Source: Cytophagaceae bacterium (lineage in GTDB: Bacteria > Bacteroidota > Bacteroidia > Cytophagales > UBA9547). Taken from it: DNA of 64,000 bases. The stretch is taken from contig JAIYAU010000042.1 of the NCBI GenBank assembly GCA_027488865.1, positions 62,001-126,000 on the forward strand. Direction: 5' to 3'. The position numbers and the translations under genes were made by a program. The notes under the pieces are model-generated. The model saw only the letters and a program-made list of their open reading frames with translations, searched no databases and was not told where the DNA came from. Of this stretch, positions 27,181-36,890 are shown one piece after another; position 1 is the first letter of the stretch; the number at the start of each line of letters is the position of its first letter.

Positions 27181-29718
27181 TTACTTCTGTGCTTCCTCTG
27201 TTGTTCCTTTGTTTATCGAAAAACTTAGCTCTTCGCTAGTACCATCATGGTCTGCAAGAATAATACTACCATCACTAATTTCTCCCTTTAATATTTCTTC
27301 AGCCAATGGATCTTCCAAATATTTTTGAATTGCCCTATTGAGGGGTCTTGCTCCATATTGTTCATCGTATCCTTTTTCAGCTAAGAAATCTTTGGCTTTT
27401 TCTGTTAATTCTACATTAAAGCCAAGGGTGTTAATCCTCTTAAGTAATTTACCTAGGCTAATTTCGATAATTTTATGGATATCCTTTCTCTCAAGTGAAT
27501 TGAAAACGATTACATCATCCAAACGATTTAAAAATTCAGGTGAGAATGCTTTTCTGAGGGCACTTTGAATTGTGCTCTTCATTATCTCATCCAAATTATC
27601 TTTTTTGTTTTGAGTCGAAAATCCAATACCAGCTCCGAAATCTTTTAAATCTCTTACACCAATATTAGAAGTCATGATAATGATCGTGTTTCTAAAATCT
27701 ACTCTTCTGCCAAGGCCATCAGTAAGAATACCGTCATCTAATACTTGAAGCAATAGGTTAAATACATCAGGATGAGCTTTTTCTATTTCATCTAATAGAA
27801 TAACACTATATGGCTTTCGGCGAATCTTTTCTGTTAATTGTCCGCCTTCTTCGTAACCCACATAACCTGGAGGCGCACCAACAAGTCTAGAAATGGAAAA
27901 TTTCTCCATGTATTCACTCATATCTATTCTTACAAGGGAATCCTCTTTATCAAATAGATACGTTGCCAACACTTTAGCCATTTCTGTTTTACCTACCCCA
28001 GTAGGACCTAAGAAAATGAATGAACCAATAGGTTTTTTAGGATCTTTTAATCCAACTCTAGTGCGTTGAATAGCTTTCACCAATTTGTCAATGGCTTTTT
28101 CTTGTCCAATTACTTTACCTTTCAGATCTGTACCCATGGTTAATAGCTTTTGACCCTCTTTTTGAGCAATTCTATTAACAGGTATTCCAGTCATCATGGC
28201 GATTACCTCAGCTACATTTTCTTCTTTAACGGCATAACGTTTTTGTCTAGTTTCGTCTTCCCAACGTTGTTTAGCTATTTCCAACTGTTCGAGAAGTTTT
28301 TTCTCCTTGTCACGTAATTGTGCCGCCTCTTCGTATTTTTGACTTTTTACTACCTTGTTTTTTTCTTTTTTAATGTTTTCAATCTGCTCTTCTAGCTTTA
28401 CAATATCAGTAGGAACATGGATATTATTAATGTGCACCCTCGCACCAACCTCATCAAGCACATCAATAGCTTTGTCTGGTAAAAATCTGTCACTTATATA
28501 GCGATCAGAAAGTTTAACACAAGCCTCTAGTGCTTCTTGGGTATAATTTACGTGGTGATGTTCTTCGTACTTATCTTTAATATTTGCCAAGATTTGTAAC
28601 GTTTCATCCACAGTGGTAGCGTCAACCATTACTTGCTGAAATCTTCTAGCCAATGCGCCATCTTTTTCAATATATTGTCTATACTCGTCAAGGGTAGTTG
28701 CTCCAATGCATTGAATATCACCTCTTGCTAGAGCAGGTTTGAACATGTTGGAAGCATCTAATGAACCAGAAGCCCCTCCAGCGCCAACGATGGTGTGAAT
28801 CTCATCTATAAATAAGATTACTTCTGGTGCTTTTTCTAGTTCGTTCATTACAGCCTTCATACGCTCTTCAAATTGACCACGGTATTTAGTACCTGCAACC
28901 AATGATGCCAAATCTAAAGTAACAACCCTTTTACCAAAAAGCACTCGTGATACCTTTTTCTGTATTATCCTCAAGGCTAAGCCCTCTGCGATGGCCGTTT
29001 TGCCTACTCCAGGTTCACCTATAAGTATGGGATTATTCTTTTTTCTTCTACTTAAGATTTGTGCCACACGTTCAATTTCTTTTTCGCGGCCAACAATAGC
29101 GTCAAGTTTGCCATCTTCTGCTAAACGAGTTAAATCGCGTCCGAAATTATCTAATACTGGTGTTTTTGATTTTTCGGTGCCTGGTTTTGCCTGTTCTCTC
29201 CCTGTGCCTCCGCCTTGAGCGCCGCCAAACATGGTAGAATCTTCATCGCCATCGTCTGTATCTTTGCTATCAACTGGATTTTGAAAATGGTATTCTAATA
29301 ACTCTTTAACGATTTCGTAAGTTACGTCATATTTTTCCAAAATTTGAGCTGATAGATTTTCTCTGTCTCTTAGCAAAGATAACAGCAAATGTTCTGTACC
29401 TATTAAATCACTCTTGAACACTTTTGCTTCAAGGTAAGTCACCTTTAAAGCCTTTTCTGTTTGCCTAGTAAGTGGCAAAGTGTTAAGATTTTTGATTTTG
29501 TGAGTTGCGGCGCCTTTAGCCACCTGCTCTATGTCACGTTTTAGGTCGTCGATTGCTACACCCAGCTTTTTCAATAAAGCAATGGCTACACCTTCACCTT
29601 CCCTTATTAATCCAAGTAGTACATGTTCTGTGCCTATGGAGTCATTACCTAACCTAAGTGCCTCTTCTCGACTTAGCGAGAGCACCTCTTTTACCCTTGT
29701 TGAGAATTTAGCTTCCAT
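27181..29718 (-). CDS. clpC: ATP-dependent Clp protease ATPase subunit ClpC
   Basis: 845 residues, class I Hsp100. Two N-terminal Clp repeats (starting KFSTRVKEVLSLSREEALRLG and IGTEHLLLSLLRD) precede AAA-1 with Walker A GEPGVGKT and sensor DEIHTIVGAG. A UVR-containing coiled coil (VKSQKYEEAAQLRDKEKKL) follows, then AAA-2 with Walker A GPTGVGKT, and the Clp D2-small domain. ClpC unfolds proteins and feeds them to ClpP. The ATG at 29718 gives the canonical MEAKFSTRVKEV start; an in-frame upstream start at 29775 would add 19 lysine-rich residues unlike the family. Confidence 0.97.
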   Translation of the reverse strand: MEAKFSTRVKEVLSLSREEALRLGNDSIGTEHVLLGLIREGEGVAIALLKKLGVAIDDLKRDIEQVAKGAATHKIKNLNTLPLTRQTEKALKVTYLEAKVFKSDLIGTEHLLLSLLRDRENLSAQILEKYDVTYEIVKELLEYHFQNPVDSKDTDDGDEDSTMFGGAQGGGTGREQAKPGTEKSKTPVLDNFGRDLTRLAEDGKLDAIVGREKEIERVAQILSRRKKNNPILIGEPGVGKTAIAEGLALRIIQKKVSRVLFGKRVVTLDLASLVAGTKYRGQFEERMKAVMNELEKAPEVILFIDEIHTIVGAGGASGSLDASNMFKPALARGDIQCIGATTLDEYRQYIEKDGALARRFQQVMVDATTVDETLQILANIKDKYEEHHHVNYTQEALEACVKLSDRYISDRFLPDKAIDVLDEVGARVHINNIHVPTDIVKLEEQIENIKKEKNKVVKSQKYEEAAQLRDKEKKLLEQLEIAKQRWEDETRQKRYAVKEENVAEVIAMMTGIPVNRIAQKEGQKLLTMGTDLKGKVIGQEKAIDKLVKAIQRTRVGLKDPKKPIGSFIFLGPTGVGKTEMAKVLATYLFDKEDSLVRIDMSEYMEKFSISRLVGAPPGYVGYEEGGQLTEKIRRKPYSVILLDEIEKAHPDVFNLLLQVLDDGILTDGLGRRVDFRNTIIIMTSNIGVRDLKDFGAGIGFSTQNKKDNLDEIMKSTIQSALRKAFSPEFLNRLDDVIVFNSLERKDIHKIIEISLGKLLKRINTLGFNVELTEKAKDFLAEKGYDEQYGARPLNRAIQKYLEDPLAEEILKGEISDGSIILADHDGTSEELSFSINKGTTEEAQK

Positions 29719-29826
29719 GTGCAACGTATATAAATCTTTGTAAATGTATAATTTTTTTGGCTTTTTAGTAACCAAAACTTAACCGAATATTAACAGGTTT
29801 AGTTTGCCTAATTCATAAATAATATC

Positions 29827-30468
29827 TTAGCTTCGTGATTTTTTTAATATTGTTGCTAAAATATTACTTGAGTTAGGTCCCTCACAGCATATTAAATCGA
29901 TAATGCTCAAGTTGGGAGCAAATTTGCTGCCAAAAACTTGTATATATTCTTCAAATACGAAATTTGGATAGGGTCGGTTATCGTTTTTTGCATTAGTTAC
30001 GTTTCTAAGGTCATTAACGACAATATCGTGAGTTTTAGTGTAGGTATTTGTTAATTTTATTTCTTTAGATATTTTTAATAGATTAAGACATAATGTCAGT
30101 AAGTCCAAATTCAAATCTAATAAATAGATATATGATTTGTTAAATATAACCCCAAAACTATCAGCATAATACTCAAAAAAGGGAGAATTTCCATAAGCAC
30201 TTTGGATAGTTCTCCAATGTGTTTTCTGCCAATTCTGCATATTTTCAATTTTTGCTTCTTTAATCGTAAGTTTATGTTGACCATGTACTATTGGTACAGT
30301 TAACACATCTATTTTGTTAGCTGTAAGTATTTTACAGCGATTACGATAACTCTGCTTTTGATAATTCTCTTCAACTTCAACAATATAGTCATCATGTAAC
30401 AATATATTACAAAAATATTCTACACACGGTAAATAATGTGCTTCTATTAACAGGGAGGTTTTTTCCAT
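29827..30468 (-). CDS. WbqC-family protein
   Basis: 213 residues matching the WbqC-like family: LIEAHYLPCVEYF at the start, ENYQKQSYRNRCKILTANK, and NWQKTHWRTIQSAYGNSPFF. WbqC was named from an O-antigen cluster, but members are widespread in Bacteroidota with unknown activity. Here it is four bases downstream of the YciO/Sua5-like gene on the same strand. There is no glycan cluster at this site. Confidence 0.88.
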   Translation of the reverse strand: MEKTSLLIEAHYLPCVEYFCNILLHDDYIVEVEENYQKQSYRNRCKILTANKIDVLTVPIVHGQHKLTIKEAKIENMQNWQKTHWRTIQSAYGNSPFFEYYADSFGVIFNKSYIYLLDLNLDLLTLCLNLLKISKEIKLTNTYTKTHDIVVNDLRNVTNAKNDNRPYPNFVFEEYIQVFGSKFAPNLSIIDLICCEGPNSSNILATILKKSRS

Positions 30469-30472
30469 CCTT

Positions 30473-31093
30473 TTAAAATATTTGGGTAATGTCTCCTAGG
30501 CCTTCTCTAACTATCTCAAAATCGTCATCAGTACAATCTACTATGGTAGAGGGAACGTTCCCTCCTGAGCCACCATCTATAACAATGTCCACTTTGTGTT
30601 TATATTTTTGGTATATTAGTTCGGGATCAGTTGTGTATTCAACTATTAAGTCATCGTCTTTAACAGAGGTATTGATAACCGGATGACCCAGTAAATTTAC
30701 AATATTTCGTATGATTCCATTATTTGGCACCCTTATACCTACAGTTTTTTTCGAATGTCCAAGAATTTTTGGCACTTTGGTACTAGAGTCAAGAATAAAA
30801 GTATAGGGACCAGGTAATACCCTTTTCATAACTTTAAACACTGGTGTGGATACATGTTTGGCATAAACCGAAAGGTCACTTAGGTCATAACAAATAAATG
30901 AAAGATTCATTTTATTTGGTTTGATGTCTTTAATTCGACAAACACGCTCAATGGCCTTTTGATTGAAGAGATCACAACCAATACCATAAATGGTGTCAGT
31001 AGGAAAAATTATTACTCCTCCATCTTGAAGACATTCTACGACTTGTTTTATTTTTTTTTCTTGAGGATTATCAGGATTTATTTCTAAAATCAT
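30473..31093 (-). CDS. Sua5/YciO/YrdC-family protein
   Basis: 206 residues of the YrdC fold, lacking the C-terminal Sua5 domain. PTDTIYGIGCDLFNQKA, KPNKMNLSFICYDLSDLSVYA and VLPGPYTFILDSSTKVPKIL point to the YciO branch rather than TsaC itself. TsaC makes threonylcarbamoyl-AMP for tRNA t6A; YciO function is less certain. The SKKTVGIRVPN segment typical of the family is present. A TAnnTTTG box ends three bases before the ATG, suggesting a leaderless transcript shared with the wbqC-like gene. Confidence 0.88.
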   Translation of the reverse strand: MILEINPDNPQEKKIKQVVECLQDGGVIIFPTDTIYGIGCDLFNQKAIERVCRIKDIKPNKMNLSFICYDLSDLSVYAKHVSTPVFKVMKRVLPGPYTFILDSSTKVPKILGHSKKTVGIRVPNNGIIRNIVNLLGHPVINTSVKDDDLIVEYTTDPELIYQKYKHKVDIVIDGGSGGNVPSTIVDCTDDDFEIVREGLGDITQIF

Positions 31094-31096
31094 TCA

Positions 31097-31104
31097 CAAA
31101 AATA
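31097..31104 (-). promoter_or_regulatory. -7 promoter box abutting the YciO-like gene
   Basis: On the minus strand this reads TATTTTTG, fitting TAnnTTTG, and is three bases from the ATG. A TTG lies 24 bases further upstream (31129-31131), a slightly long spacing. Confidence 0.42.
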
Positions 31105-31205
31105 TTGGAATATTTGCTAATAAATTGCCAAAAGTGATATTGTAAAGTAATTTTATTTTATTTGTGTGGTGTGTAAAAATAACGCTAATCAACTATTCAA
31201 ATCTG

Positions 31206-33920
31206 ATGCTACGATTATTAATTAATTTTAAAATAAAAATACTATTTATATTGTTGGTGACAACATTAATTATTGCCATTTCCGCAGTATTTGTACCTTA
31301 TCTCTTTAAAGATCAAATAAAAAGTACAGTTTTAGAACAAGTTGATAACAACCTTAATGCAAATTTTTATTTTGACGATCTGTCTGTTAGTTTGGTTAAA
31401 CGTTTTCCTCTTATTTCACTTTCTTTTAAAAATGTACTGTTGGTGGGCAAGCAGCATTTTAAATATGATACTTTGTTGTCTGTAAAAGAAACCAGTATAT
31501 CGTTCAATTTATATTCGTTAGTTTTTAATAATGAATTGGAAATGAATAGCATAGATTTAGAATTACCAAGAATAAATGCTAAAATCTTGAAGAATGGCTT
31601 GTGCAATTTTGATGTTTTGGTACAGGATTCTGTAAATCACACTTCCCACGGTGCCATGAAAATTAATATCAAATATTGGAAAATTACTCAAGGTGATTTG
31701 AAATATCTTAATGAAATAACGAACGACTTGTATCAAATACAATCCTTAGATGCTACTGGACAAGGAGATTTTGAAAGTGAATATTCTGACCTTACCTTAA
31801 AAGCATTTATAAAAAGTATTTCTATTAAACAGAATGGCGTACAATTCCTGTCAAAAAAAGCTTTAGGTGTGAATTTGAAAGTAGATATGGATTTGAAGAC
31901 TCAAAAATTCAAAATCAACGACCTTCTTATAAAAATCAATGATTTTGAATTCAAAACTAAAGGGTATATTGGTTTATTGAAAAAGGGTATAACAACCGAC
32001 TTGAGATTTGAAGTAGAAAAAACAGATTTTAAGTCGTTTTTGTCGTTGGTACCTGGTTTTCATCTTGAAGACCTAGATCAAATAGAAACCAATGGAGAAT
32101 TCTCTTTTAACGGTTTTGTAAAGGGTGACATTGGGGCGGACAGCCTTAAGATACCAACGTTTCAAATTGATTTGGCAGTAGATGATGGGATGTTTAAGTT
32201 TAAAACGTTACCAAAAGCTGTAGATGATATAAACTTCCACTTTCATGTACAAAATAACGATGGTATTCTTGAAAATACTGTAGCCCATATTACCAATCTT
32301 AACCTAAATTTTAACAATAACCCCATTCATGGCTTTGTAGAAATAAAAGGAATCAATAACCTATACATATTAGCTGATATGAAGGCGAAACTTGATTTAT
32401 CAGAAATCTCACAATTCTATCCATTGAAAGGAATTCGTTTAAAAGGAAATTTGAATACCAATTTGAAAATTAACGGCAGGTACAACTATGCAGAAAAAAC
32501 CTTTCCTCTCATCGATGCTTTCCTTCAATACGAAAATGGCAATATTATTTTTGATAGTGTTTCCGTTGAATTGGATAAAATTGCTGGAAGAGCCGAATTA
32601 ATTAACAAAACAGGTCAACTTTCAGATACTTTCATCAAACTTGATTCTTTGATGTTCAGGGTTGATAATGAACCATTTAAAATATCGGGGATTATAAATG
32701 ATTTAACAGATTATGAATATGATCTATTTATAAAAGGCAAGCTAGATCTCAATAAAATTACAAAAATATATCCTTCAGATGATTACAACTTAAAAGGTTT
32801 ATTACTAATGGATGTTGAAACGAAAGGTAAAATTTCTGCCTTGATGGAAAAGAAATGGAGTGTACTCAATACAACTGGGAAATTTAATTTTACCAACGTA
32901 GAGTTAAATCACAAGCAAATACCAAAAACTCTGGAAATAAACTATGCCTACTTTAATCTTACTCCTTTAGATTTACAACTTACTGATTTATTGGGGAATA
33001 TTGATAATACCAGTTTTAATATCAAAGGTGAAATATATAACTATCTGCCTTATTTGCTAGGTCAACAATCAGTTCTTGAAGGTACTTTTACCTTTGAAAG
33101 CGATACCATTAATTTAGCAAGTTTTATTAAAAAAGATTCCGCCTCCATTCAACATCCTCGGGACACTTTTAATACAATTTATCAAATACCTAATAGAATC
33201 GCATTAACAATTAAATCAAAGATTAAGCAATTAAAATATAATAATAAGTTTTTTGATAATATCAATGGTCAGGTTAAAATTAAAGATGCTGTTTTAAATG
33301 TGAATAAACTATCTTTTGCCACAGCAGGCACTATATTTAAAATTGACGCACTTTACGATACTAGAGATATGAAGAAAGTGAAGTTTGAGACCTCAGTAGA
33401 CGTAAGCAAACTAGAATTGAATCAGGCCTTGGTCACATTTTTAGATGTTAGAACTGTGGACTTGGATGAAGCCACTAATGGCATATTTTCTACCAAATAC
33501 ACGCTAAAGGGCTATTTAAATTATAATTATCTACCGTTAGCAGGTTCTGTACAAGGAGGTGGTAAAATAATAGTAGATAACGCTAAGATAAAAGGTTTTA
33601 AAATGTTTCACCATATAAGTAAATTAACTAAACGTAAGGAACTGCATGAACCTGAGGTCGATGACATCGTTTTCGATACAGAAATAAGAAATTCTATAGT
33701 ATATGTAAAACCACTTACCTTTAAGATAGGTCGTTATAATATTGACTTAGAAGGCTCGCATACATTTGAAAACACCATGAACTATATCTTTAAAATTGGT
33801 GTACCTCCATTGAACAAATTGAAAATTCCTATTCATATATCCGGTCCTGTAGATAGGCCAAGTGTTAAACTTGGGAAAGGCCATGAAAACTTTGATTTTT
33901 CGCAATTAAATGCAGAATAG
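31206..33920 (+). CDS. AsmA-like large envelope protein
   Basis: About 904 residues. One N-terminal transmembrane helix (FKIKILFILLVTTLIIAISAV) is followed by a long periplasmic beta-rich region of the AsmA/DUF3971 type. The C-terminal AsmA-like part contains LAGSVQGGGKIIVDNAKIKGF and ends with IHISGPVDRPSVKLGKG. AsmA-like proteins are bridge-like lipid-transfer proteins between the two membranes in other Gram-negatives; that role is inferred here. The ATG at 31206 is preferred to an in-frame GTG at 31164, which would place 14 extra residues before the helix. The gene stands alone, divergent from the YciO-like gene. Confidence 0.85.
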   Translation: MLRLLINFKIKILFILLVTTLIIAISAVFVPYLFKDQIKSTVLEQVDNNLNANFYFDDLSVSLVKRFPLISLSFKNVLLVGKQHFKYDTLLSVKETSISFNLYSLVFNNELEMNSIDLELPRINAKILKNGLCNFDVLVQDSVNHTSHGAMKINIKYWKITQGDLKYLNEITNDLYQIQSLDATGQGDFESEYSDLTLKAFIKSISIKQNGVQFLSKKALGVNLKVDMDLKTQKFKINDLLIKINDFEFKTKGYIGLLKKGITTDLRFEVEKTDFKSFLSLVPGFHLEDLDQIETNGEFSFNGFVKGDIGADSLKIPTFQIDLAVDDGMFKFKTLPKAVDDINFHFHVQNNDGILENTVAHITNLNLNFNNNPIHGFVEIKGINNLYILADMKAKLDLSEISQFYPLKGIRLKGNLNTNLKINGRYNYAEKTFPLIDAFLQYENGNIIFDSVSVELDKIAGRAELINKTGQLSDTFIKLDSLMFRVDNEPFKISGIINDLTDYEYDLFIKGKLDLNKITKIYPSDDYNLKGLLLMDVETKGKISALMEKKWSVLNTTGKFNFTNVELNHKQIPKTLEINYAYFNLTPLDLQLTDLLGNIDNTSFNIKGEIYNYLPYLLGQQSVLEGTFTFESDTINLASFIKKDSASIQHPRDTFNTIYQIPNRIALTIKSKIKQLKYNNKFFDNINGQVKIKDAVLNVNKLSFATAGTIFKIDALYDTRDMKKVKFETSVDVSKLELNQALVTFLDVRTVDLDEATNGIFSTKYTLKGYLNYNYLPLAGSVQGGGKIIVDNAKIKGFKMFHHISKLTKRKELHEPEVDDIVFDTEIRNSIVYVKPLTFKIGRYNIDLEGSHTFENTMNYIFKIGVPPLNKLKIPIHISGPVDRPSVKLGKGHENFDFSQLNAE

Positions 33921-34244
33921 CTCATTTTTTGTTCATCGATTTAACTTAAGCCACAATTTTAAATTAATGGTAATAAGACGATACGACTCTAAAAAAAATA
34001 ACCTAAATTATAAATAGAATGCAATTATTATTAAAATCAAAGAGAAATAAAAAGCTCCTACCTTGTTTATGAAAAGCCAATAAATTGCGCTTTAATAAAT
34101 CAGATTTCTTGCTTGCAGCAATATATTGACATAATTTTGGATTAATCTTTAACTGAAAAGTCAAGGATAATTTGTACAACTTATTGTTTTGGTAATCGTT
34201 CAATAGTTGACAAATAAACTCAATCAAATTAAGGAAATATATCT
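33921..34244. other. 324-base spacer with no recognised content
   Basis: AT-rich sequence between the AsmA-like gene and nagB. A 74-codon minus-strand frame (34003-34227) has no recognisable features and is not accepted. No promoter box of the TAnnTTTG type, RNA gene or strong hairpin was found. Confidence 0.5.
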
Positions 34245-36176
34245 ATGGTGAAAGACATTCTGAGAACAGAAACAGCTTCGGCTATTAAGTATGAGAAAAT
34301 TCATACTGAAATTTTTCCAACTGCTAACGAAGGCTCAAAAGCTGCAGCAAAAGAAATCGCAGACATAATTAGATCAAAACAAGCAGAGCTTAAACCATGT
34401 GTACTGGGCTTAGCAACAGGAAACACTCCTAAGAAATTATACAACGAGTTAATAAGATTACACAAAGAAGAAGGATTGAGCTTCAAAAATGTATTTACTT
34501 TTAATTTGGATGAGTATTATCCAATGGAACCAGATAGCTTACATAGTTATGTGCGTTTCATGAACGAAAATTTATTTGATCATATTGATATACCGAGTGA
34601 AAATTGCAATATTCCTGATGGTACTTTGTCGATAGATCAATTAGCTGCCTTTTGCAAAGATTATGAGCAGAAAATAGAAGATCTTGGCGGAATTGATGTT
34701 CAATTATTGGGAATAGGAGGTAATGGCCACATAGGTTTTAACGAACCAGGTTCTTTGATAAATTCAAGAACAAGACTTATAACGCTTGACCATTCTACAA
34801 GAGCTGCAGCCGCAGGTGAGTTTGGTGGATTGTCAAAAGTGCCTAAAAAGGCTATTACGCTTGGAGTTGCTCAAGTTTTAAAAGCCAAAAGGGTAATTCT
34901 ATTAGCTTGGGGCGAAGGCAAGGCTAAAATAGTAAAAACAGCAGTGGAAGGTTCTGTAACCGAACAAGTACCTGCTTCTTATCTTCAAAATCATCCTAGT
35001 GTAACTTTTGTAATTGATGAACCTTGTTCAGCACAATTAACTAGAGTAAAAACCCCATGGCAAGTTGATAACGTGGTATGGGATAAACCGATGATTAAAA
35101 ACGCGGTATCACGATTAGCATTAAAATTAAACAAACCAATTTTAAAGTTAACAAATAAAGACTACAATGATAATGGTATGAGCGATTTGCTTGCTGCTCA
35201 TGGCCAAGCATACGATATCAATATTGTGGTTTTTAATGAATTACAAAAAACTATTACGGGTTGGCCAGGTGGCAAACCTAATGCAGATGACAGCAATAGA
35301 CCTGAAAGGGCTACACCTGAAAAGAAACGTGTAATTATATTTAGTCCTCATCCAGATGACGATATAATATCTATGGGCGGTACCTTTCAAAGGCTTCATG
35401 ACCAAGGTCATGACGTACACGTAGGTTATCAGACATCTGGAAACATTGCGGTCAGTGACGATGAAGCAATAAGATTCGCTGAGTTTGTATTAGATTATGA
35501 CACTCAATTTGGTTTTGATACCACTAATTCAAAAAAATTATTTGAAGAAGCATACGATTTCTTAAAATATAAAAAATCAAGCGAAAAGGATACTGCTGAA
35601 GTTAGGCACATTAAAGGTATAATTAGAAGAGGAGAGGCTAAAGCAACGTGTCGTTTTGTTGGCTTGCCTGATGAAAATGCACATTTCATGAATTTGCCAT
35701 TTTATGAAACAGGCACAGTTGCTAAAAATCCAATTGGAGAAGCTGATATTGAAATTATAGCAAATTTAATTGATAAAATCAAGCCTCATCAAATATATGC
35801 TGCTGGCGACTTGGCTGATCCACATGGTACCCATAAGGTATGTTTAGATGGTATTTTTGCTGCACTCGATAGGCTTAAAACCAAAGACTACATGAAAGAC
35901 TGTTGGGTATGGTTATACAGAGGTGCTTGGGCAGAGTGGGATATACATGAAATTGAAATGGCAGTACCTATGAGCCCAGATCAGTTGTTAAAGAAAAGAT
36001 ATGGTATTTGGAAACATCAGTCTCAAAAAGATGGTGTGGTTTTCCAAGGGACTGATTCTAGAGAATTTTGGCAGCGTGCAGAAGAAAGAAATAGAGGCAC
36101 AGCAGAAAAATATAACCAACTTGGCCTTGCTGAGTATGAAGCGATGGAAGCATTTGTACGCTACCACTTCCTGTAA
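34245..36176 (+). CDS. nagB: glucosamine-6-phosphate deaminase fused to PIG-L deacetylase domain
   Basis: 643 residues in two parts. Residues ~15-275 are NagB: GLATGNTPKKLY, FNLDEYYPM, and GGNGHIGFNEPGS with the active-site His. It converts glucosamine-6-phosphate to fructose-6-phosphate and ammonia. Residues ~345-640 are a PIG-L/LmbE deacetylase-like domain with the zinc motif SPHPDDDIISMGG and a third ligand region DPHGTHKV. Fusions of this layout occur in Bacteroidota. The two together could deacetylate and deaminate amino-sugar derivatives, but the substrate of the second domain is not established. An intrinsic terminator follows. Confidence 0.92.
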   Translation: MVKDILRTETASAIKYEKIHTEIFPTANEGSKAAAKEIADIIRSKQAELKPCVLGLATGNTPKKLYNELIRLHKEEGLSFKNVFTFNLDEYYPMEPDSLHSYVRFMNENLFDHIDIPSENCNIPDGTLSIDQLAAFCKDYEQKIEDLGGIDVQLLGIGGNGHIGFNEPGSLINSRTRLITLDHSTRAAAAGEFGGLSKVPKKAITLGVAQVLKAKRVILLAWGEGKAKIVKTAVEGSVTEQVPASYLQNHPSVTFVIDEPCSAQLTRVKTPWQVDNVVWDKPMIKNAVSRLALKLNKPILKLTNKDYNDNGMSDLLAAHGQAYDINIVVFNELQKTITGWPGGKPNADDSNRPERATPEKKRVIIFSPHPDDDIISMGGTFQRLHDQGHDVHVGYQTSGNIAVSDDEAIRFAEFVLDYDTQFGFDTTNSKKLFEEAYDFLKYKKSSEKDTAEVRHIKGIIRRGEAKATCRFVGLPDENAHFMNLPFYETGTVAKNPIGEADIEIIANLIDKIKPHQIYAAGDLADPHGTHKVCLDGIFAALDRLKTKDYMKDCWVWLYRGAWAEWDIHEIEMAVPMSPDQLLKKRYGIWKHQSQKDGVVFQGTDSREFWQRAEERNRGTAEKYNQLGLAEYEAMEAFVRYHFL

Positions 36177-36215
36177 AAATATTTAAGATTGAAGTAGTTT
36201 GTTTGTTGATTAATT

Positions 36216-36254
36216 GAAAAGCCCTTGAGAAATTCTCTAGGGTTTTCTTTTTTT
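36216..36254 (+). terminator. intrinsic terminator after nagB
   Basis: A hairpin with arms GAAAAGCCCTTGAGAA (36216-36231) and TTCTCTAGGGTTTTC (about 36233-36247), one bulged base and one mismatch, is followed by a run of seven T. It lies 40 bases past the stop and within an upstream extension of the next reading frame, which argues for the later start of that gene. Confidence 0.75.
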
Positions 36255-36308
36255 AAACATATTCATGATTCTAAGGTTAATTTGGTAAAAATATCTAATT
36301 TTATAATC

Positions 36309-36890
36309 ATGAAATACCTCATAAAACCATTCCACGTTCTTGGATTACTACTTTTAAGTTCTTGCTTTGGTTCTGTAAAATCAAAACCGAGTGACAATAC
36401 TGGTAAATCATCAACTTCGTCAATTTACGATATCAAAGTAAAATTGATTGGTGGGGAAGAAATTGATTTATCGAGATTTAAAGGAAAGAAAATGCTAATT
36501 GTTAATACGGCTTCCAAATGCGGATATACTCCGCAGTATGATGCATTAGAAACGTTACACAAAAAATATGGAGATAAAGTTATCATACTAGGATTTCCAG
36601 CAAATAATTTCGGAGGACAAGAACCTGGTTCTAATGAAGAAATTGCCTCTTTTTGTAAAAAAAATTATGGAGTTTCATTTTTAATGTTTGAAAAAATTTC
36701 AGTAAAAGGCTCTGATATACACCCTTTATACAGGTGGTTGGGCAGTAAAGACCTTAATGGTTGGAATGAGGAATTGCCTTCTTGGAATTTTGGTAAATAT
36801 CTTATAAGTGAAACTGGTGAAATTTTAAATTTCTTTAGTTCATCAACAAATCCAACAAGTAAAGACATAATTGATGCCATTACAAAATAA
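36309..36890 (+). CDS. glutathione-peroxidase-family lipoprotein
   Basis: About 193 residues. A lipoprotein signal ends in LLLLSSC (Cys about residue 19), so it is probably anchored in the envelope. The GPx domain shows the peroxidatic Cys in TASKCGYTPQYD, then GFPANNFGGQEPGSNEEI, and WNFGKYLI at the end; it is a Cys enzyme, not Sec. It reduces peroxides, most likely with thioredoxin. The ATG at 36309 is chosen because a longer frame starting at 36225 runs through the nagB terminator. Its last 17 bases overlap menA. Confidence 0.92.
   Translation: MKYLIKPFHVLGLLLLSSCFGSVKSKPSDNTGKSSTSSIYDIKVKLIGGEEIDLSRFKGKKMLIVNTASKCGYTPQYDALETLHKKYGDKVIILGFPANNFGGQEPGSNEEIASFCKKNYGVSFLMFEKISVKGSDIHPLYRWLGSKDLNGWNEELPSWNFGKYLISETGEILNFFSSSTNPTSKDIIDAITK

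Noticed and set aside
34003-34227. 74-codon minus-strand frame between the AsmA-like gene and nagB
   Set aside because: No recognisable family, signal or domain, composition like the surrounding AT-rich spacer, and no promoter box. Conservation in relatives would be needed to accept it.
34700-34760. Asn instead of the E. coli NagB Asp in GGNGHIGFNEP as a sign of inactivity
   Set aside because: NGHIGFNEP is, as far as I recall, common in active Gram-positive-type NagB enzymes, and the catalytic His and the rest of the site are intact.
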